64,000 nt of DNA. It comes from Mangifera indica. Taxonomy: Eukaryota; Streptophyta; Magnoliopsida; Sapindales; Anacardiaceae. This document shows positions 35,545 to 48,400 of the stretch, piece by piece. Position 1 is the first letter of the stretch. Every line of letters begins with the position of its first letter. The translations under genes were made by a program, and so were the position numbers. The stretch is from positions 11,840,668 through 11,904,667 of the forward strand of contig NC_058140.1 in the NCBI RefSeq assembly GCF_011075055.1, given 5' to 3'. The notes beneath the pieces were generated by a model. It saw only the letters and a list, made by a program, of their open reading frames with translations, made no database searches and was not told where the DNA came from.

Positions 35545-37397
35545 ATGAAATTGGGACCGAAGAATGGCTGGACCTCTGTTGTACCTCTTTGTGTACGAGG
35601 CAGTTCAGCCTCAGCCACTCGATTTTGCATGTTCCCAAAAGTGAAGTCAGCAGGATTTAGTCCAGGAAACACGCCTGTCTATTTGAATGTTTATGACCTG
35701 ACATCAATCAATGGCTATGTGTACTGGGCAGGCATTGGCATTTTTCATACTGGGGTAGAAGGTTAGATGCAAAGTTGGTTTTAAAATTGTTTTGTTTTGA
35801 TTAGAATATTCTCTTGAAGTCCAGATCATTCGTCATTAGATGCTTCACATTATCATTGATTTTATACTGGTAATTGTCCAAATCATGTCGTTCCATTTCC
35901 CCTTTACATGAGGATTTCTCTTGTCATTCCCTCAATACTCAATCATGAACAATCTCTATCTGAATTACATCGCTCCTGAGTTACACTGGTGGTCAATCAT
36001 CTCTGAATCTGATGGTTTCTCTTTATATTATATGTCATGAAACATTATGATATCTCTGTGATACATTATTAGGAAAGCATCCTTCTTTCTCTATAATGTG
36101 GCATTTTCCATCCCTAGGGAATTTTATGGGCTCTCTGTTAGGCTTGCGTGTATCATATGCAGCGCACACACACACTTTGAGACCTATGTTCTTCATGAAA
36201 AGTAAGGCATGGAATCCAGGATAATCTTCTTGTCTTATAAATCTAAAGTAATCCATTTAGCTTAGGAGTGTATATTCTGCTCTCTTTATAGTTTACTCTA
36301 ATCCTGCAATCTCAGGATTTTGAAGTGGGTTCTGACTGTTGGTACTTATCTTTGCAGTCCATGGTATAGAATATGCCTTTGGAGCACATGACTACCCAAC
36401 AAGTGGTGTTTTTGAGGTTGAACCACGACAGTGCCCTGGCTTCAGGTTTAGAAAGTCAATATTCATGGGAACAACATGCTTGGATCCTATAGAGCTTAGA
36501 GAGTTCATGGAGCGCCAGTCTGCAAACTACAATGGTGATACATATCATTTGATTACTAAGAACTGCAACCATTTCTGCGAGGATATATGTTATAAGCTAA
36601 CAGGGAACCCAATTCCAAGATGGGTAAATCGTCTAGCTAGAATAGGTAAATGACACATATCTTTCTTCTTATCACAACATGTTTGGACCATGCATTTGTT
36701 GGATCAATGTGCCTTAGACATTTCCAGACTTGAGAAATGAATGATTGAAACACTGTCATTGCTACATGATACTCTCCAGTTTTTGATTGAATTTATCCTG
36801 TACTCTGAACATTATTATATCTAATTTTCTTGAGGCAAATGAAGCTTGTACTTGGGGTAGTTCATTGAGCATGGAAATTCATGAGGCCTTTTGAAATACT
36901 CGAGGCCACCCATATATCATGCTTTTGTCTCTTAACTACTACCAGATTAAGTAATATATAGAACTTCAAAGTGAAATTGATTACATGTATCTCAGCACAT
37001 ACTTACGAAAGTTTAGTTTTAGGTACCGAGATATATTATAGTTGCATGCCCCAATTATAGTTCTATATACCTCATAATTTTGCATCTTCTAAATACTATT
37101 TTCTTGCATTGTTAAACTTTATTTCTTGCCAAATTTTCTGTCTTTCTCATAGGTTCACTATGCAACTGCATACTTCCTGAAGCCCTTAAATCTACCACTG
37201 TGCAGCATGACCCTAATTTCCAAGGATGTGAAAGTGAGAAGAAGAGACTGAGAACTGCGTTCAGTTGCTGGTCATCGATCTCATTACCTCATAAAGAAGT
37301 CTCAATATCTTCGCTGTTTCTGCACTCTCACTACAAAGGTTGCCTGCCGCCATGGGAGTTGAAGAGGTCTAAAAGTAGCTCAATGAAGAAACTATAA
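35545..37397 (+). CDS. DeSI-like (PPPDE-fold) thiol peptidase
   Basis: Exons 35545-35761, 36358-36645 and 37153-37397 join to 750 nt, 249 residues, with GT-AG borders. The PPPDE domain spans residues ~44-165: VYLNVYDLTSINGYVYW, then GIFHTGVEVHGIEYAFGAHD with predicted catalytic His68, and ITKNCNHFCEDICYKLTG with predicted catalytic Cys142. The C-terminal ~80 residues are Ser/Lys-rich, with no domain that I recognise. Known: this fold includes DeSI desumoylating isopeptidases. Plant members are annotated as deSI-like proteins (for example At4g17486), and some relatives have been linked to other ubiquitin-like modifiers or to palmitate removal. The exact substrate cannot be read from sequence. 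Both catalytic residues are present, so it should be active. Confidence 0.92.
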
Positions 37398-38280
37398 CAC
37401 TTACATTTCCATGCATATCAATTGTAAAAGTACCAATTTCAGCCTCTGTCTGAAATTCTGATCTGTTCAATGATATCACCTCCTGTCATATGTGAGCCTC
37501 AGAAATGTAAAATCTACCCAAGTTTGTGATTTTAAATGTGAAATCAGAGGGCTTCACTCATGTTTTTCCTGTTTTTTCTAGCATTTGTGGAGTTTGCTAG
37601 TTGGCTTTTATAATGTGCAACAAACAGAGCCATGTGCTCATTCTTCATCTTGTAATGTATCACCATTTCTTACTGATATTTTCTTGGGATTTTCTCATCT
37701 ACATTCCCACAAGTGTCAATGTGCAAAATACAAGTCAGTTCAATAAATATTTTCATTTTCGGGTTTTGGAAATCCGGAAATATTATGAAGTAATTAGATT
37801 AAAGAATTCTAAGTTGAGGATACTTGTAGTTGTAGGTCTTGTAAAGACTCAGAGAGATGGCGCCATTTTGTTTGAGCAAAACGGTGCGTTTTGCGACAAT
37901 TTTTGTTGTCAACAGCTGAAACGACAACGTTTGCTGGAATACCACACGATTCGTTAGGCATGCCAGCCATTTTCAAACTAACTACAGCTAAAAAGCAAAG
38001 CAAAGTCAACTCAGGCTTCTTAGAGACACCCAACTTCCACTTCCCATTCCTATCTTACTTTTTTCGTTTTTCTTGTTTGTAGCATAGCATAGCGTTCACA
38101 CAAATTTGTACAAAATTCAATCTTGTAAAAATATTTTCACACCATAATTTCATAATTCTACTTTTTCCTGTTTGTTCTTTTTTGTTTTTTGAGTAAAGCG
38201 TAGAAATTAACTGAATTCTGTTACATTTCCAGATTGATAATTTATTCAAAAGAAATTTTCAGTTTCAAGATTTAATTTTT

Positions 38281-40279
38281 ATGGGTAAAGGAGCTGGGTG
38301 TATGCCAAGTAAGAAAAGGTTACCAGATGTTCAAGATCGTCCGAACCCAGATAGGGATGACGCTAATATTGTTCAGGACCAGCTTACAGCAACAAACAGT
38401 ACAACCCCACTTCAAAACAACAACATACAAACAAGCAAGAAGCTGAAAATTTTCATTATTTTTTACTCAATGTATGGCCATGTAGAGTTGTTGGCAAGAA
38501 GGATAAAGAAAGGAGTTGATTCCATTGATGGGGTTGAAGGGGTTTTGTATAGAGTCCGTGAGACTTTACCAGTGGAGATTTTGGAGCAGATGAGAGTACC
38601 CCAGAAGGGTGATGATGTGCCGGTGATAAGTGTTGATGAGTTGGTTCTGGCTGATGGGTTATTGTTTGGGTTCCCAACTAGGTTTGGCTCCATGGCGGCT
38701 CAAATGAAGACATTTTTTGACTCTACATTTCCTTTGTGGAAGGATCAAAGACTTGCAGGCGTTCCTGCTGGGTTCTTTGTGAGTACTGGGACTCAGGGTG
38801 GTGGACAAGAAACTACCGCGTAAGTACATTGTTTGGCTTTTATTTATTTATTTTTGTTGGTAATATTAGGTGGCTGATGCTTGATTATGGTTGTTTTTTT
38901 TTTTTTTCCAAAGAAATGACTGTTTGAGCATTCTGTTCTTGATGGCTTTGATTCATCTTGTTTGAATTAGGTAAATTGGGAGTTAACATGGAAATACTTT
39001 AGAGTTATTTATACAACTCCCATATATCGGAATTGTACGAGTACTAGTGTCTTTATTGGATGATTTTGATTTGTTAGATGATGATTGTGAGTGGATATCA
39101 AGCAATAAAATGAGACAGAACCTTTATATATGAACATTATGTATTGCTTATCAACAAATTTTATTATTTATCTTTCCCCAATTATGCTACTTAGGTCTTT
39201 GAATAACTCTTATGAAGAGAGGAGAGAATGCACTGACAGAAGATTCTTGAGGTTATAAACGGTTGTTACTGAGTTTTCTTCCTGGCAAAGCAGGGTCTTG
39301 AGGTACCCCTAAAAGTATTGGACAGTTGAATGAAAATTAGGTGAAAACTGTTAATCCTGTTGAGTATAATGAATTCTAATACTCTTAGATCAGTATCCAG
39401 ATTTTGTGGTCTCACTGTTTCATTTTCCTGTTTGTCTGTTTTCTTTGCTCAATCTCAAACTTGTTTAGAGTCTGGATAAGGAAAATGTCATCATGAAGCT
39501 TGAGAATGTAAATTCTTTATGTGACAATGCTGCTCAAATATGAATGTTTCAGTTAGAAGAAATATGATACTATCTATAATTACAGCTAATAACAATGTAA
39601 ATATGGAATAGGGCTGGGAAACTGTTTTATTAACATCTTCTACAAATGGTTAACAAGACTCTAATTTCTATGCACAGCCTTAAAATCTTCTTCTTTAGGG
39701 AACCTGTCATCATTAGTTATTTGCGGGCTTCAAGGAACGTAAGCTTCACTGAGGCAATCACTCATGCAGTCTGCTTATTTGTTGAAAAATATTCTGGTTG
39801 TTATCCAGACCTAATGAATATTGTATTCTGGGTTTTTGTGCTAGAAATAACCTTCTGATTTTTGTAACTGCTTTTAAGTTAGATTCAAAATCATGCCATT
39901 ATTGCTTGCCTGAATTCGGTTAAGTTAAGAAATCTGCAGTGACAGTGTCAAAAATATTTCCCTTTCCAGGGAACTTTCGTTTTTATGCTATGGCCATTTC
40001 AACATTTTCAGTCCAAATAAATTGTGGTGTTCATATTGCAGCTGGACAGCAATCACTCAGTTAGCCCACCATGGTATGCTCTATGTTCCCATTGGTTACA
40101 CCTTCGGCGCTGGAATGTTCAAAATGGACTCACTAAGAGGAGGGTCTCCATATGGCGCTGGAGTTTTTTCTGGTGATGGCTCAAGGGAGCCAAGTGAAAC
40201 AGAGCTTGCTTTAGCTGAGCATCAGGGAAAATACATGGCAGCAACTGTCAAGAGATTTGCCCAGCCTCGTGAGTCGTGA
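38281..40279 (+). CDS. Flavodoxin-like NAD(P)H:quinone reductase (FQR1/WrbA family)
   Basis: Exons 38281-38819 and 40042-40279 join to 777 nt, 258 residues, with one GT-AG intron of 1222 bp. The flavodoxin-like fold starts at ~55: KIFIIFYSMYGHVELLARRI is the FMN phosphate loop, followed by FPTRFGSMAAQMKTFFDST and FFVSTGTQGGGQETT, with HHGMLYVPIGY in exon 2. Known: these FMN enzymes reduce quinones by two electrons and avoid semiquinone radicals. The N-terminal ~54 residues are an extra basic and Asn/Gln-rich segment. They begin MGKGAGC, so Gly2 is a possible N-myristoylation site and Cys7 a possible palmitoylation site, which suggests membrane attachment (inference). The N-terminus and layout resemble Arabidopsis At4g36750. 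Confidence 0.93.
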
Positions 40280-41001
40280 TAGCCTCAAGTAGCTTTGCTA
40301 AGTCCACATTTATATTCCATGTCACCATCTTTTTTATTGGTTGCACATACATGTTCAATTTGTTCTGCATTTATCTTCAGCTATCATCTGTTAATAGATT
40401 TTAGATAGTTGAGGCCGTCTATCATTTTTCGGTTTGTACCTTTAATATGCTTGTGATTCCCATTTAATTTGGTTATGAAGCTTTTCTCAGTTAAAACCGT
40501 TGTATTTGTTTTTGTTTTTGTACATGACTTTAAATTTTGTGTTATAGTATTTACTTGCAATTGATAAATAAAATTCTGGGCCGTTCTCTTAAACTTGTGC
40601 TTAAGCTCGCATGCTCCCAGCTAAGATTGTGTTTGAAGAAATGTCAGACTTAAAACTTCAGAACAGAAGGGAAAGCTAAGGAGAAAGGACAAATGCATAA
40701 ACATGCAATATATTCTAGGCATCAATATATAAAGAAAAGCATGCTTCTTCACCCCTTCAAGAAATACAGCTACTCATGTCTCCGAGTCCTGAGCTTCAAG
40801 CTTCTTCCAATCGATTCATGTTAAAGCAAAGGAAAACAATGTTGTCCCAACCAATATAACAAAGATGTCACAAAGTTACAGCGACATACAAACATCATGA
40901 ATCTAAGAATTTGTCACAACAGCACAAGTGGAAGAAAGAACCCGTGATATACAGGCTCTGAAATATGAAGGCTTCATAGTTCTTATCAACACAAGAAGCA
41001 T

Positions 41002-42526
41002 TTACATGCAACGAGTGAAGAATGTTTGCCCCACATATCCACCAGCCATTGCCCTTCTAACATTGGATTCAAACAGCTTCGGGTTATCCCTTAAAACAGC
41101 AGCTGCTTCATGATTGAGGGGATCCTCATAGTTCGGTTGCTGCACACAAATACAAAATCTCAGTAAAATGCAAACAAATTAGTTCCAGGAACTAGTTGTG
41201 CAAATGAAGAATCAATACCGTGAAAAGGTGAAACAGTCCATATATAATGGTGTTTATATTCAGAACAGGTTTCCAATCTTCTCTTAGGATGTTGAGGCAA
41301 ACATTTCCCTCCAAGTCGATATTAGGGTGGTACACCTGCAAAATCAATCCACAATTATAACAGCCTTTAACATGTGCCTGGCAAAAAGGTAACATAGTTG
41401 AAAAGAAATAAAGAATGAACAAGAACGATAAAGATTAGATTAGTTACCTTTGTCTTACACTTGACCTTCGGTGCTTCATGAGGGTAGATGGGGGACACTT
41501 GGAATGAGAACAAAAATGTTCCACCTCTGCAACAAAAATAAAAACTAGGTTAGTCTCTGTTAGAAACAAAGTTGTACTCAACTTATAATAGTACGAAGCA
41601 AGATAATTGAGACCAAGAAGAAAATTTCCTAGGAGTTAAAGATTGTGCCAATAGATGAGGAAAAATCAGGTATTTAGGCCCCTAAAGGCACTCTTCAGCA
41701 CAATTACTTGACATGAACAGACCTGATTGTCAAAACCTATGGCACATTCAAACTAATTGTGTCCCCAAAATATAAAATTCTCATAGGTTCCAAACCCTGA
41801 TAAAAAGGTTTCCCTTCAAAAAGAAATGGTTGACTATCAGACAGTAGATACCTGAAGAAAGAAATAATGATGGGCAAGGTGTACTTACAGATAATATCCT
41901 TCATCGGGCCTAATGGTAACCTCAAAGTTCATTAAGTCATCCTTGCCATTGGGGAATACAATGCCACAAGTTTTTGGTAGGTTCAATTCACTGATGTCTA
42001 GAAGATGAGAAACACAAAAATTTATGACAAAGTTAACTGGGTGCAAATTCAAACTGACAATTGAAATAAGGTTAATCAAACAAAACTTAGGAATAGGTAG
42101 GTGGGTATCAATTCATACATATAGCAGGTTATATTAGGTTTCAGGAATTGAAAGAAAATGGATAAATATTTTCAACCATTTCAAACAAAATAAAAAATAG
42201 AAAGCAACCAAACAACTTCTCAGGAAAAAACAATAGCCATGAATACTAGTCTATATAAGATCAAACTGCAACAATTAAATTATTAAAAGATTTTACAGAA
42301 GTTAAAACTAAGCAGGTTTTCTCCCTCCAAGCTAGCTGATAAAATATATGAATTAATATTAAAAGCCTCAGATAATATATAACAGACATCCAAGGGAATT
42401 TAACAGACAACCTTTCTGAAGACGTAACTCCCCAGGACTCTGCTTCTTGATCGGTTGCTTCCCCTTAGCATTGGCATTTTCAGCAATTTCCCTCTGCTTT
42501 TCCTTGACTTTGAATAGCTTAATCAT
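41002..42526 (-). CDS. RCE1: RUB1/NEDD8-conjugating enzyme E2 (UBC12 family)
   Basis: Minus-strand exons, in transcript order: 42412-42526, 41889-41997, 41448-41526, 41219-41335, 41002-41139. They join to 558 nt, 185 residues, with GT-AG borders. Seen: N-terminus [20 protein letters not shown], the special extension that UBC12 uses to dock the NEDD8 E1; then the UBC fold, [20 protein letters not shown] with catalytic Cys114, and [16 protein letters not shown] at the end. Known: it accepts RUB1/NEDD8 from the AXR1-ECR1 E1 and passes it to cullins, switching on cullin-RING ubiquitin ligases and so auxin and other hormone responses. The acceptor just upstream of the ATG (CTGTAG at 42532-42537, plus-strand CTACAG) implies a 5'-UTR intron. 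A likely leader exon with a GTAAAA donor lies at about 43377-43480. Confidence 0.94.
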
Positions 42527-43500
42527 TTTTCCTACAGATCAAACAAACAGTGTCATACACAGGCGTATTATATGCATTATAATACACTTACACATACACA
42601 CTCCCTTAGTGGCAAAAACATTAACGCCAGAGAGACACACCAACATAAACTTCAGCAACATACAACCATCAATTACCAAGGACAGGAAAGCACACACAAA
42701 GAACAAACTAGTATTGTACAATGCACTTAATTTTCAAAGTCCACTGCCAAACAGGCAATGATTTAGGCTAAAAATATTCTCAGTAAACTAGTGAGTAACA
42801 ATGTAAACAAACATTGCAAGTCTTTGTTTGATGGCAACTTGGTACCGTAAAAAGGCAAAAGATTTTTTTTGAAAAATTCAACATTCCAGAGCAAAGCACC
42901 AAAAAGAACTGCCAAATCCAATGAGTAACTTCAATAGTAAAACTCACGAAAACCCGGCTGAAAAATCTTAAACTTCGACGTGAGTTCACCTGGAAAAATA
43001 AAATTCTTGTTACTTAAAAAATAATGAAACCTAAATTGAACATCGAAAACCATCAAAAAATTCACTGACAATATTAAAAGTTGTTTCCACGTCACAGTAG
43101 CAATATCAAACACCGAAAACAAAGTTTTCATCTCTTAAAACATTTCACATCTCCACAAAAATATTCAACTGATTGAGATCATATAAACAGCAAAAAGCTA
43201 ACAACTTTAACCCTTCAATCACTAAAACAGAACATACAAATCAACCCAAAAACTCACGTAAACAAAAACCCCAGATCAAAATCACCAACCAAGAACCGAA
43301 AACTCAGAACCCATAAAATAAGATATCAAATCAAATTAAAATTCAGAAAAGATCGCAGAAGAACGTGAATGTTTTACCTTCTCAAGCCAAACGCTAAAGC
43401 GGTCTCTTTGGTACCAACTGGGTCTGGTTTAGATAAGCACGACACCAGACCGGAGAGAGAAAGGGAAAGAGTTAGCGTAGGATCTGAAACGAAAGCGTAT
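42527..43500 (-). other. 5'-UTR intron and leader of the RUB1-conjugating enzyme gene
   Basis: The start codon is preceded closely by an acceptor on the minus strand. A donor (GAGAAG followed by GTAAAACATTC, minus strand) lies near 43376, next to GA-rich leader sequence (GAGAGAGAAAGGGAAAGAG on the plus strand near 43455-43473). Short frames in this stretch are not genes. The transcription start is probably close to 43.5 kb. Confidence 0.5.
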
Positions 43501-43902
43501 TGCGAGTTTTTTTGTGTTATTATAATAATACTAATAATAATGGTAATAATAATAAGCCTCTGCTTTGTAGTCTCTTTCTGTTTCCCTCTTTCCCGTCAAT
43601 TATCGTCATCCACGTTTCAACCAAAAGGCGTCTTCCTTTTATTCCCTGCTTCGCGACTCTCTTCGTTTTGATGCACTGTCTAATAGGAGATTGCCACATG
43701 TTTAGAAAAGTTTATATCTCGTTAGAAAGAGGATGATCGGTTGACTCGATGGGTATAAAATGCGGAATCTGGGATGGGATATATGTGATCGGACCCTGTG
43801 GTGCGGCTGATGTGACCGAGACATTACCGGGAACCGGAAGTAAAGGTTACTCCCTTCAATAACAACGGGTGAAAACACATTTTCTAACATCTTATAAAAA
43901 AT

Positions 43903-44527
43903 GGCTTATTTTGGCAAATTCCACAGGTAAGGATGGTGCAACGAAAGACCCAGAGAGGCGCTTCACTCCATTCCGTCCAAATCCGTTAAATAAAATCTGT
44001 TAAATCATAGAATGACAGCTTAACCCTTAGCCCAAACTCATAGAATTTTCACTTGTTTTTCGACAAACTTTATGTATTTCTCACGTGCACCAGCGAGTGA
44101 CGAAGATAACAAACTCTAAGAGATGAAGACGACACGTTTTCATCCCAATAAAGACGATTTTATCTTCATTTCTAATCAAATATGGTTAAAGAGGTTATAA
44201 AGAGAGATTAGAGGAGAGATAAAAGGGGAAGGAAGGACGGTCGATGATTGAGAAAAAAGAGATCGACGTTGGAGGAAGAGGAATAAACCTTAGGACGGTT
44301 TTTGTCACTTTTCAAACCTTAAATTAGAAAATAAATATAAGTTTTCAAATATGAAGGAGAAAAATATAATAAAACTTTAATTTTTTGCTAAATGATAATT
44401 TTACCCCTAACGTTAATTAAAATTTTTAACAGAAATTTGATTATAGGTGAGTGTTTGGATTTTTGAAAGTTAGTGGGTGGAAATTTAAGAATTTCCTATA
44501 ACTTGGGTGGGAATAAGTGTTTTGGCC
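43903..44527. mobile_element. Decayed Mutator-like MITE upstream of the E2 gene
   Basis: The right arm is well preserved: GATTATAGGTGAGTGTTTGG, TTAGTGGGTGGAAATT, then CTTGGGTGGGAATAAGTGTT+TTGGCC ending at 44527. The left end near GGCTTATTTTGGCAAATTCC is weakly similar. The core has GAAGATAACAAACTCTAAGA and GATGAAGACGACACG words. No clean 9-bp duplication was found, so the left edge is approximate. Confidence 0.5.
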
Positions 44528-44658
44528 TTTTTTATATATGTCACATTATATTGTATAATACATATTATATACTATAAAATACTTATAGGAAAATTAAAGT
44601 AATTGATCATTTTGCCCTTATAGGGAAATTAATTTCCCATACTTACGACTATGGTACC

Positions 44659-45470
44659 TGTCACAGACTCACGTTTTCACACAAAATACACTGAAATTTT
44701 TCCCTTGTGATGGCGCCAAGTCTCACCACTCAGCCAGCCTTCAACCCACGAAATTCCAACAACCAAAGAGCAAAAGCAACCCACAAACACAAGGAACCAA
44801 CGCAACAGGCAACACACAAATGATAGCAACACAATATCAATTCCAAACACAAGACACAAGAATGTAAAGGGAGCAAATTTCCCAACTCTTTTTATTAATC
44901 AATGAAAAGAGTACAATATAGTCTGCTGATGAACATTACACAAATACAATAAATCTCTCAATGTGGTTAGTCCACCCTTTCTCAACTTAGGTTGCAAGCT
45001 TGAAGAAGACTTGCAGCAAATTTCAGCTTTCGACTTCAGACAGATGCAGCCACGTTTTTCTTTGCCTTCTCTCAGATTAGGGCTTTTGAGGGTTTCAAAT
45101 GGACTAAATTTTCTCCATTACAAGTGCCCCATATATATATAGACATGACTGAGTCAGCTTCCAGCAGGGCAGAGGGCAGAAAACGCACTAGTCAAACCTT
45201 GACATGTGGAATTCCACCAATTTGGTAGAAGAGCTTCCAGTTTGTGCCCACCAGCTGGCTGTCACTAACTTGTCACTTGAAAATATATTTAGCATCCTCA
45301 AATGTTTCCCTTAGTTGGTGCCCAGCCCATCAACGAAATTGACTGCCACCCTCAGCCCGTTTTAATGTCGAAACCCACATAACCGAAAATGAAGACCATG
45401 CTCACCCGCATATAGTCTACTGCACCCAAATCCGCACGGGTGCATCATTGAGTTTGTTCGAATGCTAACA
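44659..45470 (-). repeat. 3' LTR of the gypsy element
   Basis: 812 bp. It matches the right LTR along its length (TGTCACAG..TGCTAACA on the plus strand). Contains a TATA-like CATATATATATAGACATG (plus strand, near 45130-45147). Its inner edge adjoins the purine-rich tract at about 45471-45495. Confidence 0.92.
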
Positions 45471-48400
45471 AACCCTCCCTCCCCCCTCTCGGAGGAACCC
45501 GACGCCCTTTTCGGTGCACTCTCTAAGTAGTTCTTGATCTGCTCTTCATACTGCCAAAGATTCACATCCCTTTCCCACACAACAGCCTCATCCCCTTCCC
45601 ATAGGATAAGGAAATATATCCGCCTATTTTTTCTGCGTGCTCCCCTTGTTCTATGGTCTAGAACTTTGGACAACTTCCTACTATAATCAACCTTGACTGT
45701 GGAAGGAGCCCTCCTAGCCTACTGCCTCAATTGATCATCATCCGAGTGAAAAGACTTTAGGAAGCTCACATGAAATGTAGGGTGAATTTTCATCCTTTCC
45801 GGTAGTTTTAAACGATAAGCCACATTGCCAACACACTTAAACACCCAAAATGGCCCATCATACCTCTGAATCAACCTTTTATGATAGCGCTTATTTGTCA
45901 CCTTTTTCCAAATCTAAGAGGTCAATTTTAGAAGCACCAAGTCCCCCTTCTGAAATTCTAGGTCTTTCCGATGCTGATCTACGTATTTTTTCATTCGGCA
46001 CCGTGCTTTTGCCAAGCTGTCACATGCCTGCTCGATCAGCTCATGCTTCTCAAGGGCAAACCTATAGGCAGCAAGGCTTACACCTTGAAACTTCTATTTA
46101 GCCACCTCCAATGGCGTCAACGGATAAAACCTAAAAGCAACTTCACATGGACTCAAGTTTGTTGTCGAGGACTTGTGTATATTGTAAGAGAATTGAACAA
46201 CATCAAGTAAATCAACCCAATTTTTCTGGCTAATAGTCACATAATGCCTCAAAAACTCCTCCAAAAGAGAGTTTACTTGCTTAGGGTGCCCAACCGTTTA
46301 CGGGCGGTTGGCAGTGGAGAATTTTAGTTTTGAACCTATGAGTTTAAAGAGCACTGTCCAGAATTTGCCAGTGAACCGCGCATCCATATCGCTGATGATA
46401 TCTTTCGACAATCCAAACAACTTTACCACATTTCTGAAAAATAATTCACCTGTAGTGGCTACTGTACAAGTATTGGGAGCAGCAATAAACACAACAAACT
46501 TTGAAAATCTATCCACCATAACCAAAATGGAACCCATCCCAAAATGAAATCCATCAAAACCGACACCCAAGGTTTCTCCGGAATAGGCAAAGACTGAAGA
46601 AGACCCGCTTGCTTCTTCTTCTCAACTTTGTCATGCTGGCATGTTAGGCAGGTTTTCACAAACAACTCAACATCCTCATGCATTTTAAGCTAATAATAGG
46701 TTTAGGATAGCAGTGTAAGCATCCTCTCGTAACCCGGGTGGCCTGCCCACTGAGGATCATGAGTTACCCACAGTAACTCCTTCCTCAATCCTCCAGTTTT
46801 CGAAACAAACAATCTGCCACCACGAGCATAGAACAACCCATCAACAAGCCAGTATTTTCGAACCAGGCCATCAACAACCTGCTGTCTTAGTTGCTTGTAT
46901 ATTATGTCCTGCTCAGCCTGCATTTTCATCTTAGCAACAAAGTCAGCCTCAACACTAGTAAGGGAAGCAACATACCCCTGTGTATGCTTCCGACTCAGAG
47001 CATCAACCACAAAGTTTTTTTTTCCTGGTCTGTGCACCCATGAAAAGTCAAATTTGACAAGGAATTCTTGCCATCTTGCTTGCTTGGGAGATAGTTTCTT
47101 TTGAGTCCGAAAGTAAGTGTTTGCCATGTTATCTATCACTACCGTAAATTGGGTGCCAAGTAGGTAGTGTCTCCACACCGTCAAACAATGGATCACAACC
47201 ACCATTTCTTTTTCATGGACTGAATACTTCTACTTTGCATCTTTCAACTTTTTGCTTTCGAAAGCAACGAGGTGCCTCTCCTGAATCAGCACCCCACCGA
47301 CAACTTTATCCGAGGCATCTATGTGCACTTCGAATGGTAACGAAAAATCAGGTAACTTAAGCACCGGTTATGAAATTACTACTTTCTTCAGATTATTGAA
47401 GGCACTTTGGCATCCCGCACTCCATTCCCACACTTTGTTTTTCTTCAACAAATCAGTGAGAGGAACAACCAATTTGGAGTTATTCCGAATAAATCGCCTG
47501 TAGTAATTTACCAAACCCAAAAATGACCGTAATTCAGCCACCAAAGCCGGTACAAACCAGTCAACAATGGCCTGCATTTTACGATCATCCATCGAGATCC
47601 TGCCCTTGCTAATTCGATGGCCAAGAAAAAAGATCTCTTGCACACCAAACTGACATTTTTCTTTCTTTATATACAGTGAGCAGTCCCTCAAACGCCTCAA
47701 AACCGTTTTCAAGTGCATCACATGCTCATCAAGGGATTCACTATAAATTACAATGTAATCCAAATAAACCACAACAAAGTTGTCTAAATATTCATAAAGA
47801 ACATCGTTCATTAGGTTACAAAATATAGCAGGTGCATTTGAAAGATCGAAAGACATAACTAAAAATTCAAAGGAGTCATACTATGTCACCATGACAGTCT
47901 TTGGCTCATCCCCCGTAGTTATCTGGACTTGCCAATACCCCGAACGCAAGTCAAGCTTGGTAAAGTAAGATGTCTTTGCCAACCGGTAAAATAAATCAGC
48001 TACATTCGGAACCGAATACTTGTTCTTTATTGTAATCTTGTTGAGTGCTCTATAATCAACACACAACCGAAGGCTGCCATCCTGCTTCTTCTAGAACAAA
48101 ACAGGTGCACCGTATGAAGCCTTCGAAGGCTACAAGAATCCCGCATCTAATAGCTCATCAAGTTGCCTCCTCAACTCTACCAACTCCATGGGCGACATTC
48201 GATAAGGAGCAAACGCTCCTTATCGGTGATCTACATGTCTTCGATGAGGCAAGGTTTTCGGAAGTTCGGGTGGCATCACATCGCTATACTCATCAAGTAA
48301 ACTAGCAATGTAATCCGACACATCAACAACACAATCTGCCTCAATTTCCACTAAGGCAACAAGCATCGTCACCTCCCCTTTTTTCAGTCCCGACTTCACT

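Noticed and set aside
45850..46547. Plus-strand frames inside the gypsy element
   Set aside because: They are antisense shadows of the integrase and chromodomain region, which has recognisable domains on the minus strand.
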